Positions 43,059 through 52,388 of a stretch of DNA of 64,000 bases are shown piece by piece. How positions within the stretch are numbered: position 1 is the first letter of the stretch; the number at the start of each line of letters is the position of its first letter. The position numbers and the translations under genes are program-made. Source of the DNA: Rhodospirillaceae bacterium (GTDB lineage Bacteria; Pseudomonadota; Alphaproteobacteria; Dongiales; Dongiaceae); the NCBI GenBank assembly GCA_016712715.1, contig JADJQM010000003.1, positions 62,001 through 126,000 on the forward strand. The letters run 5' to 3'. The notes beneath the pieces were generated by a model. The model did no database searches. It was not told where the DNA came from and saw nothing but the letters and a program-made list of their open reading frames with translations.

Positions 43059-44819
43059 TCAGACCAGAACCATGCCCTCTTCCGAGACCGGCCGGGCAGA
43101 CTGATCATCGGGACCAAGCAGCATTTCGTTATGCGGCGCGCCGGAAGGAATCATCGGGAAGCAGTTCTCCTTTTCATCGACGCAGCAATCGACCATGACC
43201 GGCCCCTTGATGTCGATCATCTGCTTGATGACGTCATCAAGTTCAGACGGCTTCGTGGCACGAAGGCCGGAGGCGCCGAAGGCTTCGGCAAGCTTCACGA
43301 AATCCGGCAGCGCATCGCTGTAGGATTCGGAATAGCGGCCGCCATGCAGCAATTCCTGCCACTGGCGCACCATGCCCATCCATTGATTGTTCAGGATAAA
43401 GATTTTCACGGGCAGCCGGTACTGCACCAGCGTCGCCATTTCCTGGATGTTCATCAGGATCGAAGCTTCGCCGGCGACATCGATCACCAGGGATTCCGGA
43501 TGCGCCACCTGCACGCCATAGGCAGCCGGCAGGCCATAGCCCATGGTGCCGAGACCGCCCGAGGTCATCCAGCGATTGGGCTTCTCGAATTTCAGGAACT
43601 GGGCAGCCCACATCTGGTGCTGGCCAACTTCCGTCGAGATGTAGAAGTCCTTGTCCTTGATCGCCGCATAGAGCCGCTCAAGTGCAAACTGCGGTTTGAT
43701 GATCGTGTCGTGCGGCTTGTATTTGAGGCAGTTGCGGCCGCGCCATTTGTTGATCTGGTCCCACCAGGTCGCCAGGGCCTTCTGGTCGGTCTTGATCTGA
43801 CGCGCCTTCCAGATGCGCATCATCTCTTCGACCACATGCCCCACATCGCCCACGACCGGAATGTCGACGCGGACGCTCTTGTTTATCGAGCTCGGATCGA
43901 TATCGACATGGATCTTCTTCGATCCCGGCGAGAAGGCGTTGAGGCGCCCGGTCACGCGATCGTCGAACCGCGCGCCGATATTGATCATGACGTCGCAGTC
44001 ATGCATCGCATGGTTGGATTCGAACATGCCATGCATGCCGACCATGCCCAACGACAGCGGATCGGAGGCCGGGAAAGCGCCGAGACCCATCAAGGTCTGC
44101 GTGCAGGGAAAGCCCGTGAGGCGCACGAAATCGACCAGCATCTTGCAGGCCAGCGGACCCGAATTGACGCAGCCGCCACCGATATAGAACAGCGGGCGCT
44201 TGGCAGTCGCCATCAACTCGACGGCCTTCTCGACCTGCGCGCGGTCCGGCTTCTGCACCGGATTATAGGTGCGGTGACGCTGGCCGGCATGGTTGACATA
44301 TTCGTACTTCGCCTGCTGCACATCCTTCGGCAGATCGAGCAGCACCGGGCCGGGCCGGCCGGAGCGGGCGACATAGAAGGCCTCATGGACCTTCCGCGAC
44401 AAATCCTCGACCGACTTCACCAAGTAGTTATGCTTGGTGCAGGGCCGCGTGATGCCGGTGGTGTCGGCTTCCTGGAAGGCATCGTTGCCGATGAGATGCG
44501 TCGGCACCTGGCCGGTGAGGCAGACCAGCGGGATCGAATCCATCAGCGCATCGGTAAGGCCGGTGACCGCATTGGTGGCACCGGGGCCCGAGGTCACGAG
44601 GACCACACCGACCTTGCCGGTCGAGCGCGCATAACCCTCCGCCGCATGCACAGCCGCCTGCTCGTGCCGCACAAGAATGTGGCGCACCTTGTTCTGCTTG
44701 AAGAGCGCGTCATAGAGCGGCAATACGGCCCCGCCGGGGTAGCCGAAAATTACCTCAACCCCTTGATCAATCAGTGCTTTGACGATGATTTCCGCACCGG
44801 TGATAGGTTCTGCTGCCAT
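43059..44819 (-). CDS. ilvB: Acetolactate synthase large (catalytic) subunit
   Basis: Thiamine-diphosphate enzyme condensing pyruvate with pyruvate or 2-oxobutyrate, the first common step of branched-chain amino-acid synthesis. The 586-residue protein has the catalytic Glu53 in RHEQAAVHAAEGYARSTGK, the FAD-binding middle domain with IGARFDDRVTGRLNAFSPGS, and the ThDP motif starting DVAGEASILMNIQEM, with GEA in place of GDG, a variant seen in alphaproteobacteria, and the Asn pair ILNNQWMG. I chose the ATG at 44819 (MAAEPITGAE) with GAGG 8 nt upstream; a start at 44864 would add 15 residues. It heads ilvB-ilvN-ilvC. Confidence 0.97.
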   Translation of the reverse strand: MAAEPITGAEIIVKALIDQGVEVIFGYPGGAVLPLYDALFKQNKVRHILVRHEQAAVHAAEGYARSTGKVGVVLVTSGPGATNAVTGLTDALMDSIPLVCLTGQVPTHLIGNDAFQEADTTGITRPCTKHNYLVKSVEDLSRKVHEAFYVARSGRPGPVLLDLPKDVQQAKYEYVNHAGQRHRTYNPVQKPDRAQVEKAVELMATAKRPLFYIGGGCVNSGPLACKMLVDFVRLTGFPCTQTLMGLGAFPASDPLSLGMVGMHGMFESNHAMHDCDVMINIGARFDDRVTGRLNAFSPGSKKIHVDIDPSSINKSVRVDIPVVGDVGHVVEEMMRIWKARQIKTDQKALATWWDQINKWRGRNCLKYKPHDTIIKPQFALERLYAAIKDKDFYISTEVGQHQMWAAQFLKFEKPNRWMTSGGLGTMGYGLPAAYGVQVAHPESLVIDVAGEASILMNIQEMATLVQYRLPVKIFILNNQWMGMVRQWQELLHGGRYSESYSDALPDFVKLAEAFGASGLRATKPSELDDVIKQMIDIKGPVMVDCCVDEKENCFPMIPSGAPHNEMLLGPDDQSARPVSEEGMVLV

Positions 44820-44896
44820 GATCTGATCCTCAGGTTGCGCCCCCTTGGGCACAAGAAATTCCAATCGCAGGGCGAATTTCGCGCTGCGGTGGCCGG

Positions 44897-44925
44897 ACCT
44901 TAGTGTCTGGTCCCTAAGGGGTCAA
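44897..44925 (-). promoter_or_regulatory. Probable sigma-70 promoter for ilvBNC
   Basis: TTGACC (44920-44925) and TAAGGT (44897-44902) on the reverse strand are spaced by exactly 17 nt. The -35 box overlaps the last codons of miaA, and the predicted start is about 70 nt before the ilvB ATG. No attenuator leader peptide rich in branched-chain codons was seen in that leader. Confidence 0.5.
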
Positions 44926-45912
44926 CAGGAAATCGCGAATTTTGTGGCGCATTTCTGCCGTATAACTTTGCGAAAATTTCATAGCTGGTACGTCAGGCGA
45001 TATAAAATATGCATCCGTGATTTGGTGGCGAAACCAGGTGAGTTGACGCTTGGCATAGCGGCGGGTCGCCTGCTGCGCTGCGGGGATCGCTGCTTGCAGG
45101 TCGGTGGCCCCTTGGACCACGGCTGCCAGCTCAGGATAACCCAGCGCTTTGCGGCCCCCGGCCACGGCCTGACCCGGCAGGCGTTCCGCCGCCGCGACCT
45201 CGGCCAGCGCGCCGCGATCGACCATGACTCTGAAACGCCCATCAACCGCCTCGTAAAGCGCTGCTCGATCCGGATTGATGACCAGCGTGAAGAAGCGATG
45301 CGCCGTCGGCGCCACGGGCGCTTGCGCCTGCCACCAGGAGAGCGGCTGGTCCGTCGCTGCCAGCACCTCCCAGGCCCGGGCGACGCGCTGCCGATCGGTC
45401 GGCTTTAGGCGCGCGGCACTGATTGGGTCCCGCTCCAGCAGCAACTCATGGACGGCTGGCGCGCCCTGCTCCGCCACCATCGTCCGGGCAGCGCTGCGGA
45501 TGGCTTCGGGAATATCCGGCAAGGGGCTGAAACCCGTGATGAGTGCCCGCAAATAGAGCCCGGTGCCACCCACGAGGATCGGAACGCCACCACCTTCGAT
45601 GACCTTACTTATCTCGGTGGCGGCAAGGTCTGCCCAGCGCCTTGCGTCGCAGGCGTCATCGAGATCGAGAAACCCGTAGAGGCGATGCGGCACGCTGGTG
45701 AGATCGGCCGGATCCGGCTGCGCCGTGAGGATGGGCAAGTCGCGATAGACCTGCATGGAATCCGCGTTGATGATAGTGCCGCCCAAGGATTCCGCCAGAT
45801 CGAGCGCCAGGGCGGACTTGCCCGAGGCCGTAGGTCCCGCAAGCACAATGACGCGCCCAGCACCTGCCGGCTTGTCCTCTACAGCCCTTTCCTCTATACG
45901 CCCAACCGTCAT
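44914..45912 (-). CDS. miaA: tRNA dimethylallyltransferase
   Basis: Adds the isopentenyl group to A37 of tRNAs reading UNN codons. The product of 332 residues has a P-loop GPTASGKS (26-33), IINADSMQVYRDLPILTAQP, VPHRLYGFLD, ILVGGTGLYLRALITGFSP, and the C-terminal TRRYAKRQLTWFRHQ, all MiaA signatures. The start is taken at the ATG at 45912, whose complement shares a CATG palindrome with the start of serB on the other strand; an ATG at 45930 is also possible. It is divergent from serB and upstream of ilvB on the same strand. Confidence 0.95.
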   Translation of the reverse strand: MTVGRIEERAVEDKPAGAGRVIVLAGPTASGKSALALDLAESLGGTIINADSMQVYRDLPILTAQPDPADLTSVPHRLYGFLDLDDACDARRWADLAATEISKVIEGGGVPILVGGTGLYLRALITGFSPLPDIPEAIRSAARTMVAEQGAPAVHELLLERDPISAARLKPTDRQRVARAWEVLAATDQPLSWWQAQAPVAPTAHRFFTLVINPDRAALYEAVDGRFRVMVDRGALAEVAAAERLPGQAVAGGRKALGYPELAAVVQGATDLQAAIPAAQQATRRYAKRQLTWFRHQITDAYFISPDVPAMKFSQSYTAEMRHKIRDFLLTP

Positions 45913-46816
45913 GGAGCTCGTTCTCACCATCGTTTCAGCCACCGACAAGGCCCGCCTCGACCCGGTCAGGCTTGCCGGCATTGAGGCTGCTCTGTCCCGC
46001 GCCGGCGCCAAAGTCGCCGGTCCGGATTGGCTCGACCCCGGTTTTGCCTGCGATCTCGCGTTCACGGGCCTTGGTGCCACCAGCGCCCAGAATATCGCCC
46101 TGGCGATGCTGGGCGGCGATGCCGTCGATTGTTATGCCCAAGCCTCGGCCGGGCGCAAGAAGCAGCTTCTGCTCTGTGATATGGACGCCACCATCGTCAC
46201 GGCCGAAACGCTCGACGATCTTTCGGTCTTTGCCACGAACAAGGCGGAGATCGACGCCCTCACCCAGAAATCCGTGAAAGGAGAGATCAATTTCACGCAG
46301 AGCCTGATTGCGCGGGTGGCGCTGCTTGCCGGCCTGACCGAGACCGAGTTCGCCGCCGCCTATGACAAGGTCGAAGTGTCGCCCGGCGCTGAGACCCTCA
46401 TCCGCACCCTGCGGCGGGACGGTTGCTATACGGCCCTGGTATCGGGTGGCTTCCGCTATTTCACCAGCCGCGTCGCATCCCGGGTCGGTTTCGACATCGA
46501 TATTTCGAACGATTTCGAATTCGAGGACGGCAAGACGACCGGCCGCCTGATACCGCCGATCGTCGATCCGGATGGCGAGTTCGGCAAGCTCGGCCGCCTG
46601 CGTCACCTCACCAGGGAATTGAACCTCGCGCCAGGGCAGACCGCGGCCATCGGTGACGGTTCCAACGACATCCCGATGCTGAGTGCAGCGTCCCTGGGCT
46701 GCGGCTATCGCGGCAAGGCCAAGGTCAAGGCAACCATCGGCTGCCAGCTGAACTACGCCGATCTCACCGGCCTGCTGTTTTATATGGGCTATCGTCGAGC
46801 TGAGTTCGTTCAGTAG
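45911..46816 (+). CDS. serB: Phosphoserine phosphatase
   Basis: Last step of serine synthesis, a HAD-family phosphatase. The 301-residue protein has an N-terminal ACT-like segment (MELVLTIVSATDKARLD), then the HAD motifs: nucleophile Asp90 and acid Asp92 in LLLCDMDATIVTAETLDD, motif II in YTALVSGGFRYFTSRVA, the Lys of GQTAAIGDGSNDIPML region and the Asp pair GDGSND near 247-252. The typical GKLGRLRHLTRELNL precedes it. It starts at 45911, overlapping the miaA start by 2 nt, and is convergent with the DegP gene (9-nt gap). Confidence 0.95.
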   Translation: MELVLTIVSATDKARLDPVRLAGIEAALSRAGAKVAGPDWLDPGFACDLAFTGLGATSAQNIALAMLGGDAVDCYAQASAGRKKQLLLCDMDATIVTAETLDDLSVFATNKAEIDALTQKSVKGEINFTQSLIARVALLAGLTETEFAAAYDKVEVSPGAETLIRTLRRDGCYTALVSGGFRYFTSRVASRVGFDIDISNDFEFEDGKTTGRLIPPIVDPDGEFGKLGRLRHLTRELNLAPGQTAAIGDGSNDIPMLSAASLGCGYRGKAKVKATIGCQLNYADLTGLLFYMGYRRAEFVQ

Positions 46817-46825
46817 CCGTGCGAG

Positions 46826-48331
46826 CTACTTCTTCCCGATCTTGACCGCGATCCATTGGAAATCGCCCTCACGATTGATCAGCAGCGTGACCAGACGATA
46901 GCCATTTTCCTGGGCCGACTTGACCCGGTCACGCACATCGCCGGGCACCACCACCGCCTTTTGGTCGACCTCGGCGATCACATCGCCAGGCCGCAGATCC
47001 TTCTCCGCCGCCGGACCATTCTCATCGACCGATAGAACAACGACGCCCTCGGCATCCTCCGGCAGCTCGAACCTTGCGCGCGCAGCGCCATCGATCTTGC
47101 CGACCTCCATGCCGAGAAGCTCGATCTTGTCACCCTTGTCGGGTGCCGCTTCAGGTTCGCCTTCCGGCTGGGTCGTCTGCAAGGCAGCTTCGGCCTGTTC
47201 GTCGAGTTCGCCCAGTTCCACGGTGACTGTCGTCTTGGCACCTTTGCGCCAGATCGAGACGGGCACCGATTTGCCGAATTGGGAATCCGCAACGAGGCGC
47301 GGCAGGGCCTTCATGTCGGCCACGTCACGACCATTGAACTCCAGGATAACGTCACCCTGCCGAATGCCGGCCTTGTCAGCTGGGCCACCGGCTGAGACGC
47401 TCGATACCAAGGCACCCTTGGCTTCAGGTAGCCGCAAGCCTTCCGCCAGTTCCGGGCTGACTGTCTGGATACGGACCCCCAACCAGCCACGTCGCGGATG
47501 GCCGAACTCCTTGATCTGGGCGATGACGCCCTTGGCAAGGTTGGAGGGGATCGAGAAGCCGATACCGACCGAACCGCCCGATGGCGAATAGATCGCTGAA
47601 TTGATGCCGATCACCTCGCCATCCAGGTTGAACATCGGGCCGCCCGAATTGCCGCGGTTGATCGAGGCATCGGTCTGGATGAAGTCGTCATAGGGACCGG
47701 CGTTGATGTCGCGCTGGCGCGCCGAGACGATACCAGCCGTCACCGTGCCGCCCAGGCCGAACGGGTTGCCGATCGCCAGGACCCAATCGCCGATCCGCAA
47801 CGCGTCGGAATTGCCCCAATTGACGGCCGGCAGCGGCGTCTTGGGTTCGACCTTCAGCAAGGCAAGATCGGTCTTTTCATCGCGCCCCACCAGCTTGGCC
47901 TTCAATTCCTCGTTGTCGTGGGTGATGACCGTGATTTCCTCGGCACCGTCGATCACATGATTGTTGGTGACGATGTAGCCGGTGGCATCAATGATGAACC
48001 CGGACCCCAAGGAGGTCGCCTTGCGTGGCTTGGGCCTTTCGCCATCCTGACGGTCCAGGAACTCCTTGAACATCTCATCAAGATCCTGGACCTGGCTGTC
48101 CGGCGAGACCATCTGCGTGGTTGAGATGTTCACGACGGCCGGCAGGGACTTCTCGGCAAGGTCGGCGAAGCTCTCCGGCGCTGAGCGCGCGGTGGCCAGT
48201 TTGAGGCCGGCCAGCATCGCCAGCAGCACCACCAACAGCGCCAACCCAAGGAGGCGGAGCTGGCCGATGCCGATCATCGGCCGCGCCACGGCAATTGCCC
48301 GGGTCTGTGCATGGTTCCGGTTTGTATGCAT
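46826..48331 (-). CDS. degP: DegP/HtrA-type periplasmic serine protease
   Basis: Degrades misfolded envelope proteins. The 501-residue product has a membrane anchor or uncleaved signal (LLGLALLVVLLAMLAGLKLA, residues 27-46). The trypsin-like domain has the triad His125 (YIVTNNHVIDGAEE), Asp155 (EKTDLALLKV) and Ser229 (INRGNSGGPMFN). Two PDZ domains follow, at about 285-375 (RRGWLGVRIQTVSPELAEGL) and 410-495. An acidic linker rich in Glu and Pro joins them. The ATG at 48331 is preferred; an in-frame GTG lies four codons upstream. HflC and HflK, which also act in envelope proteolysis, lie directly upstream. Confidence 0.94.
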   Translation of the reverse strand: MHTNRNHAQTRAIAVARPMIGIGQLRLLGLALLVVLLAMLAGLKLATARSAPESFADLAEKSLPAVVNISTTQMVSPDSQVQDLDEMFKEFLDRQDGERPKPRKATSLGSGFIIDATGYIVTNNHVIDGAEEITVITHDNEELKAKLVGRDEKTDLALLKVEPKTPLPAVNWGNSDALRIGDWVLAIGNPFGLGGTVTAGIVSARQRDINAGPYDDFIQTDASINRGNSGGPMFNLDGEVIGINSAIYSPSGGSVGIGFSIPSNLAKGVIAQIKEFGHPRRGWLGVRIQTVSPELAEGLRLPEAKGALVSSVSAGGPADKAGIRQGDVILEFNGRDVADMKALPRLVADSQFGKSVPVSIWRKGAKTTVTVELGELDEQAEAALQTTQPEGEPEAAPDKGDKIELLGMEVGKIDGAARARFELPEDAEGVVVLSVDENGPAAEKDLRPGDVIAEVDQKAVVVPGDVRDRVKSAQENGYRLVTLLINREGDFQWIAVKIGKK

Positions 48332-48428
48332 CGCCCTGTTCACCTCGTCATGATTGGCGCCAATGGTGCCGCCACCTGACTACGTGTTCGGCCGCCACTC
48401 GGATTTCATTACCCACTATAACGCAAAA

Positions 48429-48455
48429 ACCGACCGGGCAAGATGCCCGATCGGT
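48429..48455 (-). terminator. Rho-independent terminator after hflC
   Basis: Inverted repeat ACCGACCGGGCA / TGCCCGATCGGT with one mismatch and a 3-nt loop, followed on the reverse strand by TTTTTG. It lies 50 nt after the hflC stop and separates hflKC from degP. Confidence 0.8.
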
Positions 48456-48504
48456 CCTTGTCAACAAATCAACAATGCTGTCGCAGCAAGGTTTCTTCAG
48501 CTCT

Positions 48505-49392
48505 TTACTGGGCAGACGGCTTTTTGCCCATCTCGGTTCCGAAAAACCGGAAGAAATCGCCGCTCGGCGGACCGACATAGGTGGTTGTGTCGCCGCGCAG
48601 GCCTTCCTGCATCGCCTGGAGCGAGCGGTAGAAATCGAAGAAGGCCGGATCGCGCCCAAACGCCTGGTTGTAGATGCCGATCGCTTCGGCCTCGCCCTCA
48701 CCGCGCAGGATTTCGGACTTCTTGCGCGCCTCTGCCACCACGACGATCCGCTGCTTGTCCGCTTCCGACCGCTTTTCACGGGCCTCTCTGGCACCCTCGG
48801 CGCGGATACCGGCTGCTTCCTGGGCACGCTGTTTGCGCATGCTGTTGAAAACCGCTTCGCTGTTCTGCGCCGGCAGATCGACACGCTTGAAGCGCACATC
48901 GACGATCTTGATGCCATAGGGTTCAGCCGCCTGCCGCGTCAGCTCGCTGCGGATCTGCCGCATGATATCGGCCCGCTTCGGGGTCAAAGTATCGACGAGG
49001 GCGACATTGCCGATGACGCTGCGCAGGGTCGAACCCAGCACGCTGCGGATCTGGCTTTCCGCGTTCGAGTAAGTGCGGCCGACCTGATAGAACTTCAGGC
49101 TGTCAACGATCTGGTAGCGCACGAAGGCTGAGATCACGACGCGCTTCTGATCACGAGTCAGAAGTTCCTGCGCCGGCGCGTCAAAGTTCAGGACGCGACG
49201 ATCCAGGATCACGAGCTGGTCGGCTACAGGCACACGGAGCTTCAACCCCGGCTCCTCAATCACGGCCTGCGGGTTGCCGAAACGCAGGACAATAGCAGAC
49301 TCAGCCTGCTGCACCACGAATGTGGAACTGTAGGCAACAATCGCCGCCAGGACGATGACAATAGCAGCAAGAACGATCTTTCCCTGGCTCAT
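48505..49392 (-). CDS. hflC: FtsH protease modulator HflC
   Basis: A 295-residue SPFH-domain protein that forms, with HflK, a large periplasmic cage around the FtsH protease and limits its activity. It has an N-terminal helix (IVLAAIVIVLAAIVAYSSTF), the SPFH region (FVVQQAESAIVLRFGNPQAV, RKRVVISAFVRYQIVDSLKF-like) and a long Ala/Glu/Arg-rich helix (QEAAGIRAEGAREAREKRSE). The ATG lies in an ATGA overlap with the hflK stop. A terminator follows. Confidence 0.95.
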   Translation of the reverse strand: MSQGKIVLAAIVIVLAAIVAYSSTFVVQQAESAIVLRFGNPQAVIEEPGLKLRVPVADQLVILDRRVLNFDAPAQELLTRDQKRVVISAFVRYQIVDSLKFYQVGRTYSNAESQIRSVLGSTLRSVIGNVALVDTLTPKRADIMRQIRSELTRQAAEPYGIKIVDVRFKRVDLPAQNSEAVFNSMRKQRAQEAAGIRAEGAREAREKRSEADKQRIVVVAEARKKSEILRGEGEAEAIGIYNQAFGRDPAFFDFYRSLQAMQEGLRGDTTTYVGPPSGDFFRFFGTEMGKKPSAQ

Positions 49393-50561
49393 TGCGAAGC
49401 TCCCGTAATGCTACCGGAAGCCGGCGCTGGATCGGTTGACGTCGTGTCAGGTGCCTGCTGGCGCGATTTCAGTAACTGATCGAGCGGCAGGTAGGGGACG
49501 GTGCCGCCGGCGCCTGAATCGTCAATCAGGATCTTGTTCATACCGGCAAGGATACCGGCCATGGTTTCAAGATAGAGTCGGCGCTCAGTGATATCCGGCG
49601 ACTGCTTGTATTCCTCATAGACCGAGATGAAACGCTGCGCGTCACCCTGGGCGATGGCGACCTTTTCTGCCTTGTAGGCTTCGGCCTGCTTGACGATCTG
49701 GGTTGCCTGCCCTTTGGCCTCTTCGGTCACCTGATTGACATAGGCCTGGGAGTCGTTGATCGCCGCTTCGCGATCGGCCCGGGCCTTCTGCACATCGCGG
49801 AAGGCGTCGATGACTTCGCTTGGCGCATCGACCTTCTGCAGTGACAATTGTTCGATGATGATGGCGCCAGCCTTGCTCTCTTCGACTTCGCCAGCCGTGG
49901 GCAAGCGATAGCTGTCAAGCATCTGCTGCGCGAGGTCGCGCGCCTTCACTTCGATCTGGCCGCGACCCTCGGTAATCGCGAACTCAAAGCTGGACTGGCC
50001 GATAATCTCGCGCAACGCCGCTTCAACCGTGTTCTTGACGCTGGTCTCCGGATCGCCAATTCCGAACAGGAACTGCTCGACATTGTTGATGCGCCACAGA
50101 ACGACCGCGCGCACGTCGATGATATTCTCGTTGCCGGTAAGCATCAGGCTCTCTTCCGGCACATCTCGGTCGGAGCCGCTGGCCGTTTCGGCCCGGAAGC
50201 CGACCTCGACGCGGTAGCGGGTCGCGACATCCGGCGTGTAGTGATCGCCGATCGGGACCGGCCAGTTCCAGCGCAGGCCCGGCGTGGTCTGGCTGACGAA
50301 GCGGCCGAACAGCATGTTGACGCCGACCTGGCCCGGATTGACCACATAAAAGCCGGTCAGCAGCCATAAGGCAACCGCTACGGCGCCGATCAGCGTCAGG
50401 GCCCGGCCGGAACCAAACCCGCCGGGCAGGATGGATTTCATCCGGTCCTGGCCACGCTTGATCATTTCTTCGAAATCGGGGGGTTGATTGCCGCTGCCGC
50501 CACCGCGACCCCAGGGACTTTGCCCGCCACCCCAGGGACCGCCCTGATTATTCCACGCCAT
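49389..50561 (-). CDS. hflK: FtsH protease modulator HflK
   Basis: Partner of HflC. The 390-residue protein has a Gly/Trp/Gln-rich cytoplasmic N-terminus (AWNNQGGPWGGGQSPWGRGG), one helix (LTLIGAVAVALWLLTGFYVV), then the SPFH domain (NPGQVGVNMLFGRFVSQTTP, RIGDPETSVKNTVEAALREI-like) and a coiled coil with EAKGQATQIVKQAEAYKAEK. GAGG precedes the ATG. It diverges from apbC and is followed directly by hflC. Confidence 0.95.
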   Translation of the reverse strand: MAWNNQGGPWGGGQSPWGRGGGSGNQPPDFEEMIKRGQDRMKSILPGGFGSGRALTLIGAVAVALWLLTGFYVVNPGQVGVNMLFGRFVSQTTPGLRWNWPVPIGDHYTPDVATRYRVEVGFRAETASGSDRDVPEESLMLTGNENIIDVRAVVLWRINNVEQFLFGIGDPETSVKNTVEAALREIIGQSSFEFAITEGRGQIEVKARDLAQQMLDSYRLPTAGEVEESKAGAIIIEQLSLQKVDAPSEVIDAFRDVQKARADREAAINDSQAYVNQVTEEAKGQATQIVKQAEAYKAEKVAIAQGDAQRFISVYEEYKQSPDITERRLYLETMAGILAGMNKILIDDSGAGGTVPYLPLDQLLKSRQQAPDTTSTDPAPASGSITGASQ

Positions 50562-50743
50562 AAGAATCCTCGAGACTGGTCATGAATGAGACCGCTGCCG
50601 GCCAGCGCCCTTTTATTGGTCGCGTCAAAGCCTTATATGACAGCCGCCGCACCACCGCAATCAAAGGACCTTAAGAGCTCGGTCCCTCTGAATGATTGGA
50701 TGGCGCGCGCATCATATCGGGGTGGAAAGAGGGTATTTCAAGG

Positions 50744-51859
50744 ATGGCCAGCATCACCGAAGCGGAAATTCGCTCGATTCTGTCGACAATTACCGCTCCA
50801 GAAGGCGGAAATCTCATCGACCGCGGCATGGTTCAGGGCTTGGTGCTGCGCGAAGGCCATGTCGGGTTCACCATCGAGGTCGATCCGGCCCTGGGCGACA
50901 AGCTCGAGCCACTGCGCAAAGCGGCCGAGGCGGCGGTCATGAAACTCCCTGGCGTCCTGTCGGTCACCGCTGTCCTCACTGCGCATAAGGCACCGGCGGC
51001 CGGTGCGGCGGCGCAACAACGACCGGCGGCACCCGGGCAGAAACCGGGCGGCGCCAAGGCATTGGTCCCGGGCGTCAAGCACATCATTGCCATCGCCAGC
51101 GGAAAGGGCGGGGTCGGCAAATCCACCACCGCCACCAATCTGGCCCTCGCCTTCACCACCCTCGGCCTCAAGGTCGGCCTGCTCGATGCCGACATTTACG
51201 GTCCATCGCAACCCCGCCTCATGGGCCTGAGCGGTCGCCCCGAAAGCAAGGACGGCAAGACGCTGGAGCCCAAACAGAGCTTCGGCGTCAAGGTCATGTC
51301 GATGGGCTTCCTCATCGAGGAAGACACACCGATGATCTGGCGCGGCCCAATGGTCATGAGCGCCATTACCCAGTTGCTGCGAGAGGTAAATTGGGGCGAG
51401 CTCGATATCCTGGTTTGCGATCTGCCGCCTGGAACGGGCGATGCGCAGTTGACCATGTCGCAATCGGTGCCGCTGTCCGGCGCCGTCATTGTCTCGACGC
51501 CGCAGGATATCGCCCTCCTCGATGCCAAGAAGGGCCTGAACATGTTCCGCAAGGTCGATGTGCCCGTGCTGGGCATCATCGAGAACATGAGCTATTTCAG
51601 CTGCCCCAATTGCGGCCATCGGACGGACATCTTTGCCCATGGCGGCGCGCAGCGCGAAGCAGTGAAGTTCGGTGTCGATTTCCTGGGCGAGATCCCTCTC
51701 GACATCCAGATTCGCGAGACATCCGATGCCGGCACCCCGATCGTCGCCAGCAATCCCACCTCGCCGCATTCGCTGGCCTATGGCGAGATCGCCACAAAGA
51801 TCTGGACCAAACTGGAAATGACACCGCAGCGCGTCGCGCCGCGCATCGTGCTGCAATAG
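50744..51859 (+). CDS. apbC: Iron-sulfur cluster carrier ATPase ApbC/Mrp
   Basis: A Mrp/NBP35-type P-loop ATPase that carries and transfers [4Fe-4S] clusters. The 371-residue product has an N-terminal MIP18-like domain (about 1-80, ending LPGVLSVTAVLTAHK), an Ala/Pro linker, deviant Walker A GKGGVGKS (120-127), DADIYGPSQPRLMG, DILVCDLPPGTGDAQLTMSQ and the cluster-binding Cys287-x-x-Cys290 in YFSCPNCGHRTDIFAHGGA. I chose the ATG at 50744 (MASITEAEI); the frame is open for 16 codons upstream. OsmC follows 10 nt later. Confidence 0.96.
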   Translation: MASITEAEIRSILSTITAPEGGNLIDRGMVQGLVLREGHVGFTIEVDPALGDKLEPLRKAAEAAVMKLPGVLSVTAVLTAHKAPAAGAAAQQRPAAPGQKPGGAKALVPGVKHIIAIASGKGGVGKSTTATNLALAFTTLGLKVGLLDADIYGPSQPRLMGLSGRPESKDGKTLEPKQSFGVKVMSMGFLIEEDTPMIWRGPMVMSAITQLLREVNWGELDILVCDLPPGTGDAQLTMSQSVPLSGAVIVSTPQDIALLDAKKGLNMFRKVDVPVLGIIENMSYFSCPNCGHRTDIFAHGGAQREAVKFGVDFLGEIPLDIQIRETSDAGTPIVASNPTSPHSLAYGEIATKIWTKLEMTPQRVAPRIVLQ

Positions 51860-51869
51860 GAGATCTCCA

Positions 51870-52286
51870 ATGAAAGCGCGTGTGACCTGGGTCGAGAACA
51901 AGACGTTTTTGGGTGAGAGCAACAGCGGGCATGCGGTCGTGATGAGTGCTGCCACGACGCCGGGTGGTCCGACCGTGGCGCCATCGCCCATGGAATATCT
52001 CCTGCTGGGTACCGGCGGTTGCACCTCCGTCGACATGGTCATGATTCTGCAGAAGGGCCGCCACGACATCCGTGGCTGCGAATGCCGGCTGGAAGCCGAA
52101 CGGGCTGACAGCGACCCCAAGATTTTCACCAGGATCAACATGCACTTCGTCGTTACCGGCAGCAATCTGAAGCCGGAAGCGGTCCAGCGCGCAATCGACC
52201 TCTCGGCGGAGAAGTACTGTTCCGCCTCGATCATGCTCGGCAAGACCGCCGAGATCACCCACAGCTTCGAGATCGTTGCCGTCTAG
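51870..52286 (+). CDS. OsmC-family peroxide-reducing protein
   Basis: A 138-residue member of the OsmC/Ohr superfamily, thiol peroxidases for organic hydroperoxides. The two reactive cysteines are Cys51 in LLLGTGGCTSVDMVMI and Cys117 in LSAEKYCSASIML, in the usual positions. It is the YhfA-like branch rather than Ohr, judged by PSPMEYLLLGTGGC. It follows apbC closely and is likely co-transcribed, which would link Fe-S handling with peroxide protection; that link is inference. Confidence 0.9.
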   Translation: MKARVTWVENKTFLGESNSGHAVVMSAATTPGGPTVAPSPMEYLLLGTGGCTSVDMVMILQKGRHDIRGCECRLEAERADSDPKIFTRINMHFVVTGSNLKPEAVQRAIDLSAEKYCSASIMLGKTAEITHSFEIVAV

Positions 52287-52388
52287 AATCGAGCGCCTTT
52301 TCAGATTGCGTCGAGTGCGCGCGACAGTTGACAGTCGCTTTGCCCCCTGCGCCAATAAGGCATTGTCTGATTGTCGCGGGGTTGTGGG

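Noticed and set aside
43131..44903. A 590-codon forward frame opposite ilvB
   Set aside because: Shadow frame of GC-rich coding DNA: rich in His, Arg, Asp and Gln, with no domain; ilvB on the other strand is certain.
52321..52342. Hairpin GCGAC/GTCGC after the OsmC gene
   Set aside because: Five-bp stem, 8-nt loop and only three Ts; too weak to call a terminator.
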